Positions 46,873 to 59,374 of a stretch of 64,000 nt of DNA are shown one piece after another. Source of the DNA: Enoplosus armatus. Taxonomy: Eukaryota > Chordata > Actinopteri > Centrarchiformes > Enoplosidae. Below the pieces are notes generated by a model, which saw only the letters and a list, made by a program, of their open reading frames with translations, had not been told where the DNA came from and did not search any database. The stretch lies in NCBI RefSeq assembly GCF_043641665.1, contig NC_092198.1:3384501-3448500 (forward strand), in the 5' to 3' direction. The position numbers and the translations under genes are program-made. Position 1 is the first letter of the stretch. Every line of letters starts with the position of its first letter.

Positions 46873-48123
46873 GGAATGACGAGCAGACAGAGGCAGCTGT
46901 TGCAGCCTAGGGGTGACCTACAGGAGGCAATTGCACATCTGTAACAGCTGACTGGCCAATAAGGGGGCCAACGTCCCATTATCATCAGCAGCAGGACGCA
47001 TCGCGGCAGGACGTCGGCACAGAATCACACTCAGGCTGAAGTGAGTTTCATCTGCCGTGAGCGGGGCAGCCGCCACACAGCTGGCAATTATTTCACCTAC
47101 TGATTCTCCCAAAAAACCTCCTTTTACTGCACTAATAAATATACCATAACCATATCCGGGCAGATTCATTTGTCAGTGAAGTCAGGAGCAAAGAGCAGCA
47201 ATTAGCAACAAAATACAGCAGCATAAAACTGCTATTAGTTTCTCCCTCAATGGTGATGTGTCATGAACAGTTTGATCATAATGGGCACGAACAAGGGAGG
47301 TTAAGAGTACTATAATGGCAACAGCACTATTTGTTGTGAGCAATAATGGCGGGAATTGTCTCGTGCGGAAATGAGACACGTAAATCAAGGGACAAACAAC
47401 AAAATGATGGAGAGGAGGGAGATTACTCGGCTCCACTGAACATAATGATCAGCCCTATTCACGGATCTTATCTGTACACGCTTCACGATCTTTCTCTCTG
47501 TGTAGTTTGACAGCTGAATCTGGAAAGAGATGCTGCTGTTGAGTTGTTTAAATGCACTTTTTCAATGCTGTCAGCACTAAAACCGAATACACCTGTATGT
47601 CCGGATAGCGGATAATACGAAAGTATGCTTTTCTGTCATTTTGGTGAACTAACCCTAAAACACATCAGGTCAAATAGCAGCAGTGTTTTTATTTCATCCG
47701 CCCCTCATTAAGCCTTTAATGCTGTGGAGCTGGCCGACAGCAGAAAGTGCTACTATCATCATCCTGTGTTTAAGAGGAGGTGAATGCAGTGGGGAGGAGA
47801 ACCAGGCAGCTCCATTTATAGTCTCATTACTGGGAGTGAGTCTCTGTTGCGCTCTCAGAGACGGCTGGAAATGGCTCCCAGCCTCTCTGCAGTCGCTGTG
47901 CAGTGAGGCATGGCGGAGCAGCCGTCTGCCGGTGCCGAGATGTGTTGACGCAGAAGAATGACGACGCTTTGTTGTCTCCGTGTGTGAAGTTTAGTTGCCA
48001 CACAAGGCGAAAGAGAGGGAGTTTATGAGAGCTAAAGGATTACAATGCATGGTTGAGGCTCACCGTGTTGCTTCCTGTACTGTTACTGATCAGTAATAGT
48101 ATTCTGCAGCTGAAAGAGAAGAA

Positions 48124-48144
48124 GGGGGGGGGGGGGGGGGGGGG
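48124..48144. repeat. G homopolymer (21 G)
   Basis: Uninterrupted G run. The minus-strand frame reads it as poly-Pro. Confidence 0.9.
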
Positions 48145-48705
48145 CAGCCACCACAAATCAATATGAGAAAAGCAGATGGATAGATTCCCAATTCAAACAG
48201 TCCCGCAGTAGCTCTTCTAATGATCCGGTGGGCTGTAATCCAAGGTGTTGGACATGGGGATGCACTCACAGGGCTAGATGCCACGATCAAATAACAGCCC
48301 AGATGTCCTCCGCTCACGTTCTTCAGAAACATTTTAAACGGCCGTTTAAAATCTCCATCTCCACGACTGACATGACATTTCTTCTTTCCCCTCACCGAGG
48401 GAGGTAATACTGCGGTAACTGCCTTTGTTTTACAGGAAAGACAATATGGTTTTATTCTCTGCACACGATTACATTACACTGAAAGAAAACAAATATTTCT
48501 CTGAGGAAGCTACGGCCCGCCATCAGCCTCTACTTCCCACCTGTAGGAATATCACACTTCCTGCTTTCGGAAACAAAACTTTGCCAGTAAATATAATCAA
48601 GGAAGCACTTGATTAACAGTTTTCCCCAAACACGTATCAGGTGATGCAAATTTGTTGTGAGTTAGTTGGTTTTGTCATGTGTAGAGACAGGGTGGAAGGA
48701 AGTAA

Positions 48706-48925
48706 CCTAAAGGTCCCATATCACGCTCATTTCAGCTCTATATTTCTATTCTGGGACTCCACTAGAGTAGCTTTGCATGATTCACAGTTCACCCGTCTGT
48801 TTGAAACAAGACGTTTTAACAACCTCCAAAAACCTGAAGAGTAGTCTGAGCGTCCCACTTCAGAGACCAACTTCCTGATTCATGGTTGAACTACTGTACG
48901 TGTATAAACAATGAAGTCTTGCTTC
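48706..48925 (+). repeat. Teleost dispersed repeat (AAGGTCCCATATCACGCTCAT type)
   Basis: It opens CCTAAAGGTCCCATATCACG then CTCATTTCAGCTCTATATTT, continues GGGACTCCACTAGAGTAGCT and CACCCGTCTGTTTGAAAC. I recall the opening and the CTGTCTGAAAC block as a highly abundant percomorph repeat. The right end is approximate. Confidence 0.6.
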
Positions 48926-51900
48926 TGCAGTCTGTGGCTGCACTGTGCACGTACGGTACACTTTACCATCCACCTAAATATTGTCAAGAGTAGCTGCGTT
49001 CGTACAGATTACAGGAGATTGTAACAGAGTGAACAGCATTTTGCGTCGGTTATGACCTGGTTTCTTTTCTATTTGAAAGAGCCCATTATTTGTAATTCAG
49101 CTGTGGTTGTGTTGTAGATTTCGTAAAACAGAATGAGAGCCGCTTGATTCTCCACCTTGCTGAGCCTCCTGTTCAACCCCGGAGAGTGAGAAAAGATGTT
49201 GAGGAGAAGAAAAGCTACATGGCAGCCTGATTCTTTTGTCTCACAGCATGATTCCACCGAGCCGAGATTCCCCAAAATATCCTCTTCGCCTTCTTCTTCC
49301 CTCCGTCTGCTTTGCTCCCAGCCAGCCTTCTCCCCTTGACTCCTCTAGCTGCTTATCAGTCATCTGCGCTCCAGACCATCAGCTTGTGCCACAGCGAGCA
49401 GAGAGCGAGGAGGTCACGATGTGTGTGATGTGGGAGGCTGAATTATCTGGAGTCTGTAGTCTCTGCACACAGCATATAGTTCATTAATGAAGAGGAAGCA
49501 CACAAGCTCCTAAATGAGCTTTGCTGGTGAGGTTTTGAGGCTATTGTTCTTGACTTTTTAATAATTTCTACTTCGAATGGGTTTTTCCACAAGGTCTTTG
49601 TATGACTGGTGTTAAATAGTTGGACTCATATTAAATTAAAAGTCTGTACATGTACTCATCATCTTAAATTCTTCATCTTAAAGATCGTTTGGGGAGAAGG
49701 TTTTCCGGATCTAATGACAGAAAGTTGGAACCACAATCTCAACACACAGTTATATGACACCACATGAGAAAATGTAAAGACCATGCTGAAGGTAAAGGCA
49801 CTCTCTTTGACCACGAAGGGATGGACATCGCCGGCATAGCTCACTGTATCTCAGAGTTACACATTACACCATACATGGCTAACCAAATGCATGTTAAAAT
49901 AAATAAATTAGGAATTATCAGGGATGGAAAGAGTCCTAGAATATATTACTGAAGTTAAACTACTGTTACTTTCTAGAAGTTTAAAAAGTAAAATGTCATT
50001 CAGTTCATTCACACTACACATCATATAAGTTTTTAAAATATTTTGAGCAGAATGAATCATTGCCAGACCCAGAATGCACCTGTCAGGCACACAACATCGT
50101 GGGGGTGTTTGGTTTGGGTGTCTTGCCGGGTGGTTCATTAAATAAATAACATTTTTTGCACAGGCCCGATCCGGGTATGACCAGACCAAACCCCCCCCTC
50201 ACCCCCGCCGCTCGTGTATCTCCGCAGACACACCGGCAGCTTCCTTCCTTTCTTTTGTTCCTTTCTCACACATTTATCATGACTTTTTTCATGTGACTTT
50301 TGTTCTTACTCTGTAATGGATGAAGTAGATAAAAAAAAACTTTTGAAAAACTCAAAAAAAAGTTCCCATCATGCTAAAACCACCTTGATGATACACAGGT
50401 AACAGTAATCACGGAGCAGAAACTTTTAATCTTGATGGGTTAGTGTGTTATATTCCTGACAAGCAAAGGTTTACTGTTGATTTAGCACACCTGTACACAG
50501 TGCGACATTCACTATTTATGCAGAACACAATCATTGCTTGCCAAGACGCGGTCCCTCGAGTGGTATTAAATAGGCCCAGGGTAGCACGGCATATTTATTC
50601 CCTCGCAGGGAGCTTGAAGGCTGTCACCGGTTAGGGTTATTTAGGTTATGATTTAAAGGCTTTCCAGGCTTCTTGCCACTGACAGCACTGAATGTGTGAA
50701 AAGCCCCCGCCGCGGGGAAACAAAGCATCAGAAAACAGGTGAGCGTCCTGCTACACTTTTAGACACCGGTGCTAAAGCAACCTTGACCTTTTTGTTGACA
50801 CCCTCTAATTTGGCCTGAGAGGTAATTAGGTGGATGATGGATGTCTTGCTCTTTTATTATGTTGATTCATCCACTGGATCTCAAACTGTCTGTCAAGGTT
50901 TCTTTTTATAATGCTTCATCACGGGCACTTTGGGTAGTAACGATCATTCATAGCGGCTTTAATTAATGCCTGGAGGAAATGCATTTATTGTGGGAGAAGC
51001 TGTTGTTGTATTGTTGTTGTTTCTCTGCGTGTCATGTGATATTTGCCACTGAAATGTCCTATTTATTTGTTTTATTTGTAACATTGAGTCAAAGTAGATT
51101 AAATGTGGCTTTTTTTCCACACTGATCAACAGAGAAAGACTTGTTATTGCAGGCAAGTTACTCAGGAAGTATAATACGTTCCTACTTCTCACTCCTTACA
51201 TATTACATATATATTACATTTGTTACCTGCATGTACAAACTGCTTGTCGTGTGTGAACTTCACTGCATTTGTGAGTCTTTTCTCGCTTATTTGATTTTGG
51301 AAATGGAAGGAGACATCAGGCTACAGGTGAACCTTCTCTTTTTGTGTGCGTGTGGATTTATTTTACATTTATTTGTCTTGACTGTCATTTACATATAAAT
51401 AAAGTATTTTGTGTTCTATATTTGTAAATAATGTAGATCACTTTGTAGAGATCTGTTTTCACTTTGACATTGAAGGGCATTTTTTTGTCGGTCATTGTTG
51501 AAAAAGAAAAAACAGTTTAATCTAATTTGATTCAGTGTTTTATGACAATATAACAGGAAAATCCTCAAGGAGGTGGGATTAGTCTTCACAGGGACGGTCC
51601 ACCTCTGTTTTAAGCCACTTTCCATTAAAACAAATAACAGACCCCTGTAATCATGTTCATAACTGAAACCAGTGAATTCCCTCTCCCACACAGAGATAGG
51701 CTCTGCAGCCCAGAAACTCAATAACAGATGACAGTGTCCAGTTTCCAGTAGTGTGGAAAATGAAGGCTGCCTGTGGAAGTGAGAAAAATCCTCTGGCTGT
51801 CCCCTGAGCGCGCCGAGCTGGGCGGGGAGGGTGGTGTCACCGTGGCGCCTGATAGCCGCCGCTGCATTAGCATAGCGACAGGTTCCTCTCCGGGTCTGCC

Positions 51901-52484
51901 TCTCTGTCTGTCTCCTCTGTGTCTGTCAGTCTGCGTCTGCCCTCTGGGACACCAGGTCGAGGCCTCCCCCAAGGTTGGACACGAGAAGATGGAGCTGACA
52001 GACGTGACCCCGCTGCTCCGGGAGGGGCAGAAGTTTTTTTTCCGCAGATTTCTGAAACGTCGCCGAGATGCATGGTCCTGCCAGCTGCTATGATTGAAAG
52101 TGGAACCTATCTCGGGCTTTCTGTGTAAATGAGCTGAATTTATGTCTTTCCCCGGCCTGACTTATGTGTCATTTCAAAGAAGCACTGGCAAGTGACCCCC
52201 TGCATAAACTCTCAGAAGAGGAGGGAGGGCAATTTCACTGAAGGCAAGGGAGGGCGCTGTCAAGGTCAAACGCTCTCCTCCATCTTGTCTGGAAGAGTTC
52301 ATAATATGTCTGAAATGGCTCATGTGTCCTTTTTGCAAAGACATATGAGCAGGGGGGGGGACTAATTGGTGTTTAGTGTAAGTACAGTGGCACTCCTCGT
52401 TGTGTGCTTCTCCTTCCCTGACTTTTCACTCATAAGGACATACAGACCAAATGGAGTTGGCAGATAAAAGGGATTAATCCTGCA
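48926..52484. other. Non-coding stretch, partly single-copy-looking
   Basis: No gene recognised. Near 49918-49990 GGGATGGAAAGAGTCCTAGA then ATATATTACTGAAGTTAAAC may be a diverged dispersed repeat. Bases 50440-50700 look single-copy. Bases 51780-52080 are GC-rich with open frames on both strands, but none is recognisable. Confidence 0.45.
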
Positions 52485-52765
52485 TGAATTACTGAACGGG
52501 CCTACTGGGCACAGGCCCAGGGGCCCACAGGGTCAGGGGGCTCCTGGGCCAGAGCGCCTGTTTGGAGTGACTTAACATTTCCTCTTGGAAAGTCACAGAG
52601 CTCAGCTAAAGTAGGTATGTCCTGATCGACCACAGTTGTTTTGAGTCACAGAGACTCAAAATTACTATAAAGAGACGCAAAATTACTACAAAGAGACCTA
52701 AAGACCACAGGAAAACTCAATGGAGCACAAAGAGACGCATTTCTAATGAGATCATTTCACCACCT
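52485..52765 (+). repeat. Teleost dispersed repeat with degenerate minisatellite
   Basis: The left part is GGCC-rich (GGGCACAGGCCCAGGGGCCC). The right part (52640-52741) is a degenerate tandem array of units like ACAAAGAGACGCAAAATTACT. The combination is one I recall from dispersed teleost repeats. No coding capacity. Confidence 0.65.
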
Positions 52766-55700
52766 GCTATTCTTTATTTAGAGGGACAGTGAGACAGATC
52801 AGGGGGAGCACCAGTGGGGATAATTTAGCCATCCATTCTGTCTGGACATGTCCATCCCAGCATGCTTTTGGGGGGATGCTGATCTGTACGAGAGGGCCAA
52901 GTTCGAAATCAACCCAAAAGAGGACCAAAAGAACTAAAATCGTTGTGACATAATCAACTAGTAGGCTGACTGAAATGAGTCATTATTGGATATTGGCAGA
53001 GCTATTAAAAATGACCTCTGCCTATAAGGTGCAATCTTTTCTGGACATACGTCAATACATGCCAGGCAAACATCTGATTTCAAACCAGAGATTTTAGGAT
53101 GGGACCATTTCCTTTTGATTAATGCCTTTATCTGGATTGCACGTCACAGACTGTTGAGTTCTTGCAGACTTTGGAAAGCTTTGGTTAGATTCTTGCTACA
53201 AGACACAAAACTGAATAAAGGAATGTCACTTTGATCTATCATTTGATGCCGTAGGGGAAGTGCCTTTGATTAGAACCATTGTCCTCAGTTTGGGTAGGAA
53301 TAAATTCAACATCGCCATGAGTCATGACTACTGAACATTTCACCACAAAAGATAAAGGAAAAGGAAAAGGCAGGATTCAGTTGAAAGAAAACAAAGAAAT
53401 GAACAAGAACACAAACAAAATTCAGGGACAGGAGGCTGCATATGATTCATTTCTAGTTTTTCGGACAGCTTGATGACAGACGTACTCTGTTTTTTTTCAC
53501 GTCTGAGTGTCAGAATCAGTGGGACGCTTCACTTTCCACACTGTCAATTTAGCCTTACAATGTCTTTAAAAATTTAATTAACACCCCTGTGTGCAGTCAC
53601 ACTGCCAGCCATTTTTGAGCATATAAAATTTTCTCTGGCATTTTCATCAGAATATGAAGAAGTGAAGTCAGCACGCCTTATCGACTCTTTAGGCTTGTGC
53701 CAAATGGACCAGTTATAGTGGCGGCAGCCCAGTGCTCTCGGACACTCCAGCCTGTTCACTGTCCACGCACACGTCCTGCTAAAGATATTGCACACCTCAG
53801 CTGGCTGACTAATGAGAGAGCACTTTGACTAGCTTGGCCACCGGAGATGTGCAGAGTGAGAGACAGGAGGGGGTCTGATATTTCAGGGTTTCATGTTAGA
53901 TTTCTAGCCAAACACAATGGGCATGCAAACAGCTTTGTTCTTTAGAGGCATGTCATTTAAGGAAAAAAACGTGTTGCATTCACCAATTCTGTCATATTTA
54001 GAATCATCACTTAAGCATGAACACGATTTAGCAGTGGTCCAGAACTGCGGTACCAGTTATGTACAAATAGTCTTACTTTCACTAAACGTGTTGACTTAAA
54101 GCTGCACACAATATTTTCGTGTTAACACGATCAAATCAAATGACACGTTTTTTGTGCCGCACTCAAAGATGGTGTGAAAAGTCTGAATGACGGCAGCAAC
54201 ACGTAGTTACAGACAGCCTCTCCTCAAAGGCACTTCTGCACTTGGTTGAACACAAAAAGTGCCCAAAGTAGTTGTCTGAACTATGAAGTAACAGTTCAAA
54301 ACCTGTCTACTTTCTCATCTCCGCACACATGGCTAATTGCTGCGGGAAGTGGGTGAGGTTGTCAGAAAGTTACAAACACGGTCTATGGCGCACCTCCAGC
54401 TGGGGGGGGGGGGGGGGCGGGGGGCTCAGACAATGCTTGACTATCCGAGAACTTAATTTGACGCATATTGATGCCTTTATAATACAAAAATGTTCTTGCG
54501 TGATGCCTGGTGTCAATCCAAGTGACGCCCTGACCTCTTCTTTCTCCATGAAGACGTATTACAGCCAGACTTCTTCTTCAACCCCCCCAGCTGAAGTGTT
54601 GTATTGGCATGAATATCGCACAAACACTTGTAAAGCACTGAAATCGTCACATTTGGATCCTTTTCCCTCTGCCACTCCTTCATCATGGTGTCAGTGTCTG
54701 AGATGCCTCCTCCTCCCCTGCACTATTGGTGTTAACAGCAGGGTGTCCGCTGCCACTTGGACAATCTCATTCCTCAGACAATCAACACTTGACCAGATGG
54801 ACGCGAGGAGTGGCCACTCTACTCCATCACTACAGCTTGGATACATAATGGACCACAGCAAAGGGTGGAATTAAGGAGAGCATTGTCCCTCTATGCTGGT
54901 ATTTGTATTCAGACACGGTACCTGCTTCTTCATGTACATTACTGTGATTTAGCTTTTTGTGAGAAATACAGATCTGTGACATCTTGTGCAGCTTGTGATC
55001 ATTACTTTTACTGATGTGTAAAGAAAGACAAACATGGAATGAATCCAGCTTGCGGCACTTTCTTTGCAATTCACCATATTTAAGTAAATAAGAGTACCTT
55101 GCAAGCAATCTGCATTCCCCTCTTCCGGTAATAAATCATACCCCGAAAGACTATCTTTTTTTTATTGTCAGTAGCCGGTGAGATATGACTATGGGGTGTG
55201 AGAATGTTATTTATTCCTGTGGCATTGTCAGTGTCTTTCCCCTCCACCGATCTCCAGTTGAAAAAGCTTTTCTTACAAGCCCCATTCAGGCAGAACAAAG
55301 CGGGGCCCTGATCATTAAGAAACAGCTCGCGCTGTCCTCAGGGATCCGACGAGGCTCAATGCAAAATCTGTTAAAAGAAATAGTTTTGGAGACTCAGCCA
55401 AAGGTCAAGTAGATGGATTAAGTGATAAAAGTCTGATGAGATGGAAATCAACTACACAAAAGCAATATACCTGGAGTGGAGGCCTTGTCTCCTCGCAACC
55501 TTTATGGAGTTCCTCAAAAGAACAGATACACGGCCAAAAGAACGCAATCCAGCGTGACCTTAACCAAAGTATTCTGCTACTCTGAGATTATCAGTGGCAA
55601 ACTAGATAATCTCATAGGTCAGCTGATAAGACCTTTGATTGTGTGAGGGGGTTGAGAGCGTCTACAAATAGCAATCTCCTTCATGGTCTCCTCTATGCCG

Positions 55701-56087
55701 CCTCAGTGAAGGACGGCGTAAGGAGCAGGAACACTGTGCTCCGACGATCCCGCTGTGATTTTTAAAAGCTCCCTTCATCAAGAGTGCATTTCAAGCACGT
55801 TAAGTTGCCAATTAGAGTGGCGAAAGTGGTTTTGCTGCTCCCAAATGTGGAACAAACCGTTCAGCACATTGAATGGGTCATGGAAAAATGATCATCGCTC
55901 AGGTACACTCACTTTCAGTTTTACCTCCAAATGCAGTGTTTTAGATAATAAAGGCTGTCCCCTACACACCCCATACAAGACAATGATTAAAATCACGAGG
56001 CGTTGGGCAGTATGTGAGTACTACCAAAGTTACTGGGATCAATAACTGTAATGTAACAACTGATTTTCAAATTGTAATCCCTTATGA
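52766..56087. other. Non-coding stretch containing the longest open frame
   Basis: The longest frame in the window (181 codons, 54329-54874) runs through the G homopolymer at 54402 as poly-Gly and has no recognisable domain, so I treat it as chance. Bases 53570-53830 look single-copy and balanced. Around 55990-56080 GGCAGTATGTGAGTACTACC then AAAGTTACTGGGATC may be a diverged repeat. Confidence 0.45.
54402..54424. repeat. G homopolymer, one interruption
   Basis: Sixteen G, one C, then further G. Inside the chance frame 54329-54874. Confidence 0.85.
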
Positions 56088-56315
56088 GTTTGTTTACTGT
56101 CTCACCAGGAGTCGGATGGGGTGGTTGATTTTGTTTCAGCTCTGCGCTCAACTGGACTGGACCGGGATGTGTTAGCTTTGCGGCTAGCCTCCACCAAAAG
56201 GGAAGAAATGTATGTAATTAACCGGCTTGCTAACATTGGAATGAGTTGGACCCAAGTCCAAGTTCTTTATGGGACCATTTTTTTCAATGGCGCAAGAATA
56301 CACGTTGCATTTTGA
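56088..56315 (+). other. Unrecognised 75-codon open frame behind an acceptor-like tract
   Basis: The frame is open from 56088 to a TGA at 56313-56315. A pyrimidine-rich tract ends TTTACTGTCTCACCAG at 56108. After it the codons read ESDGVVDFVSALRSTGLDRD, then VLALRLASTKREEMYVINRL and ANIGMSWTQVQVLYG. The composition is protein-like, with a likely helical, Leu/Arg-rich segment, unlike the repeat-derived frames nearby. I do not recognise the family. It could be a terminal exon, a transposase or retroelement scrap, or chance. No other exon is visible within several kb. Confidence 0.3.
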
Positions 56316-57327
56316 GCACTTTGCCACTTTTGTTGATTAGAAAAAACTCCTGTCCTCCTACTGCTGGCCTTATTTCATCCTTGACCTAACAGATCTAATC
56401 CACAGCTGAATGCAACAAGTTGAGGCTCATTTTCTGTGGAAAAATACAGCATCACTACAACCCAGCGGTGACCTGCCCTCCACATATCCCTGCCTTTCAT
56501 CTATTGCATGCTGGGATAGCCTCCACAAAGATCCCACAGAATCCTTATATATAGCACTGATATGTCTCCTTAATAAAAACTCTACACCTGTGAATGCTAC
56601 TCTTTCTGCTCCTTCTGTCTCCATCTCTATATAACAGCAGAACACTGATTTGAATTCTGCACAACACTCCCAGCCTCATTTTAGAGAGTGTGTGTGTGTG
56701 TGTGTGTGTGTGTGGGCGTGGACATGTACACGTTCCCTCCCTCAGCGTCTCCCGATTCCCACTCTTGTCTGCTAATGAATACTGGTGGAATGAGGAGCTC
56801 TAATGGAATTACACTTTAATGATGTTTGCTGTTTTTACGATGGTAATTAATTAGATCAGTGTAATCTCCTTCTCCCAAAAATCTTCCCACACGAAAAAAC
56901 CATAAGCACTGAACGGCGCGGCCCCCCCGGGGCCCCCCAGCACATCATAAACAGCAGTAATGGCGTACTCCCTGGACGAAGCTCTCTCCCTAAATAAAGG
57001 CAGAACAGACTCAGAGAATTCTCAACTGCTGGAGATACAGACCAATTACCGGATGTCTCCATATGCATTTTAATTTAAATTCTCCACTCAGAGCTCCAGA
57101 CTCAACCTGCGTACTGCATCCCAAAACACCTCTTGAGTTTGAGCACTGCACACAAATCCACATTCAAATGAGGTCTCATCAAGCTTTTATTGTAGCGTCA
57201 TGTTGTATGTTGTTAACTGCCAAAGCCTCATCTCATATGAAAGACATCTGGATTTATGAAAGAATGTCAGTAGTAAGGAACCAGTTGTTGACTTCCTGGA
57301 GATTTACAGAGGGAGGGAGAGTTAGAT
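56316..57327. other. Single-copy-looking non-coding DNA with a GT microsatellite
   Basis: No gene recognised. Bases 56780-57130 have enhancer-like texture, including GGTAATTAATTAGATC, and a hairpin-capable GCCCCCCCGGGGCCCC at 56921-56936. A GT microsatellite is listed separately. Confidence 0.45.
56689..56714. repeat. TG microsatellite
   Basis: About 13 uninterrupted TG units following AGAGAG. Confidence 0.9.
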
Positions 57328-57740
57328 GTCTTTTACTTAAGCAAAAGTACCACAGTGTAGAAATACTGCTTAAGTCCTGCTTTCAAAATGTTACTTATGT
57401 AAAAGTATTAGCATCAAAATACACTTAAAAGTACTCATTATGCAGAATGGCGCATTTTAGAATAATGTTTATTATATTATTATATTATAATTATTGATGC
57501 ATTCAGGTGTAGGTCACTTTGATATCGCAGTGGGTACAGGTGGCTAATTTGAATGACTTTATATACCGCTGAGTAGCTTGTGAATTTTCCCCTGGGGATC
57601 AATAAAGTTTCATCTTAATCCATAATTAAACATCATAATCTATTTGATTATATTTTGAATTATTAATCTGAATCTGCAAAGTAACGAGAAACTAAAGTCA
57701 TCAAATGAATGCAGTGGCGTAAGTGTTACCTTCCATCACT
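57328..57740 (+). repeat. Teleost dispersed repeat (ACTTAAGCAAAAGTACC type)
   Basis: It contains TACTTAAGCAAAAGTACC, AAGTCCTGCTTTCAAAATGT, AAAGTACTCATTATGCAGAA followed by TGGCGCATTTTAG, TATTGATGCATTCAGGTGTA and AATCTGCAAAGTAACGAGAA. I recall this sequence as a very abundant percomorph repeat; this copy appears close to full length. A patch with TTCCCCTGGGGATCAATAAA at about 57586-57605 resembles a non-LTR 3' tail and may be a secondary feature. Confidence 0.65.
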
Positions 57741-57879
57741 GATATTTTTATATTCTTGAGAGCACCAGAGGAGAGACTTTCCGCTCAGCATGACGCATTC
57801 ACATGGATCACTGTTTTCTTTTGAGGCATGCAATGTCGGTCTGTTGGTCTGCTCACCGAGTTGGTCCAGACTGAAATAT

Positions 57880-58530
57880 CTCTTCTCTCCTCTTTCTCCA
57901 CCTCCTCATCTGTTGCTAAAAGCTCTTTCTTCCAATCCAAAATTCAATTGTCCTTCTCCAACCCCAAAAACTCTTCCATCTTCTCTACCCTCCTCCTTGA
58001 TCTTGATCCCTTCTACCGAGCAACTTTGCCATGAACTACCAGATCCTCCTCTCCACCCTCCAAGAACTGGGAGTCTCAGGCTCTGCACTCTCCCTGTTCT
58101 CATCCTACCTCAAGGTCTGAACATTGTAGCCTCACTACTGGGGTTACTCAGGACTCTTTTCTCTTTACACCAAGGCTCTTATTCACTCATATGGCCTTTC
58201 CTACCACTGCTATGCAGATGACACCCAACTAACTGTGTCTTTTCCCTGGTCCAAAACCCAGGTGGCAGCATGAGTCTCTACGTGTCTCTCAGTGGATGTC
58301 TGCAAGCCACCCGAAGCTTAACCTCGACAATAATGATCTGCTCGTCCTTCCAGGGAAGGCATCTCCCATCCATGACCTATCCATTACCTGGGTGTGACAC
58401 TGGATGACCAGCTGTCTTTCATTGCAAACATCTCTGCGACAACCTGCTAATGCAGATTAATTCTCCATAACACCAGGAGGTGGCACAGGTTCTGGTCCAG
58501 GCTCTTGTCATCTCGTGCCTGCATGTGCCA
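57880..58530 (+). pseudogene. L2-clade (Maui-like) LINE fragment, deleted and frame-broken
   Basis: From 57880 to 57960 the translation (AKSSFFQSKIQLSFSNPK) resembles the linker before the RT domain. Then a junction near 57990 jumps to LLDLD and YQILLSTLQELGVSGSALSL of RT block 2. GVTQ near 58140 is a remnant of GVPQGS. After a frame change, LYTKALIHSYGLSYHCYADD carries the catalytic YADD at 58211-58222. Further on are WMSASHPKLNLDNNDLLVLP, GKASPIHDLSIT and VTLDDQLSFIANISAT. Stops, frameshifts and at least two internal deletions make it inactive. The order and spelling match the abundant teleost L2/Maui family as I remember it. Confidence 0.85.
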
Positions 58531-59374
58531 TCAACATAACTCATGACATGCTTTATAAATACAGGCTCTGAACTGAACATTTAAAAGACGGTAAAGAAAC
58601 CCAAATATAGATAAGCAGTCGTATTGTATGAATAGAGATGACAATGACAATGGTTTAACTCTTAGAGGCAACTGCCTTCCATGTAGATGTCTTATTTTTA
58701 TCTGCTTGCGTTATTTGTTCTTAATTTGCTGGATACATTTGACTTGCTTTGAATGGTCGATTCATCAGATAGCACAGAGTAAATGTGATAAAAGGATTGA
58801 CGTAGCATTATTCTTGGCACTGAAACAGATAATGACTGCAGCCATTCATACAGCGTGAATATATATGCATACTGATTCACGGTCTCCTGTTTTCAATTTG
58901 CATTCACAATGCAGCCGTCAAGTAGATCGTCACCCAGGAAAGTGAAATATCTGCCCCTTGTTCATGCAATTGACATTGTGAGCACCACGCCAAGGCAAGT
59001 GGAAACAAACACTGCAAATGAGTCAGTCACATGGTAAGAACGACCTTGCTTTATGACTTAAGTGCTTCCCGCCTTCTCCTGTCTGATCTGCCACTTCCAT
59101 CTATCAATCTAATGATGTGGCAAAGGGCCAGGTTAATCAAGCTCAATTACTTTTGCTCTCATTTGAGAGTGACAGTGATGCAGCGCTGTCCCAGTCGCAG
59201 CAGGTTTAGGACTGGACAGGCTTCAGTGTCAGGATGTTGGACAGACGTATAGATTGGAAAGATTTTCAGCTTGTGTACCTACAGATGTTTGAAAGGGTTG
59301 TTTCTTTAGTATCTCGCTTCATGAAATAATTGAGTAAAAAGATAAATGGCCAACGTCACAAAACATTACATTTT
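58531..59374. other. Non-coding stretch, no gene recognised
   Basis: Apparently single-copy. Bases 59060-59180 include TGATGTGGCAAAGGGCCAGG then TTAATCAAGCTCAATTAC, which could be a regulatory element. No repeat was recognised. Confidence 0.45.

Larger units (their letters stand above)
45531..48705. other. Single-copy-looking non-coding DNA, candidate conserved blocks
   Basis: No gene recognised in over 3 kb. Bases 46050-46420 and 46920-47460 lack repeats and have enhancer-like texture (for example GGCAATTATTTCACC, GCAATTAGCAAC and GTTTGATCATAATGGGC). A G-rich patch at 46847-46872 and a 21-base G run at 48124-48144 are listed separately. Conservation is not shown. Confidence 0.4.

Noticed and set aside
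54329..54874. Longest open frame (181 codons, plus strand)
   Set aside because: It runs through a 16-base G homopolymer as poly-Gly, has no recognisable domain, and there is no splice or promoter context. In 64 kb of non-coding DNA a frame of this size is plausible by chance.
57790..58221. 143-codon open frame with start codon
   Set aside because: It overlaps the L2/Maui LINE fossil in a different frame from the reverse transcriptase motifs, so it is a shadow.
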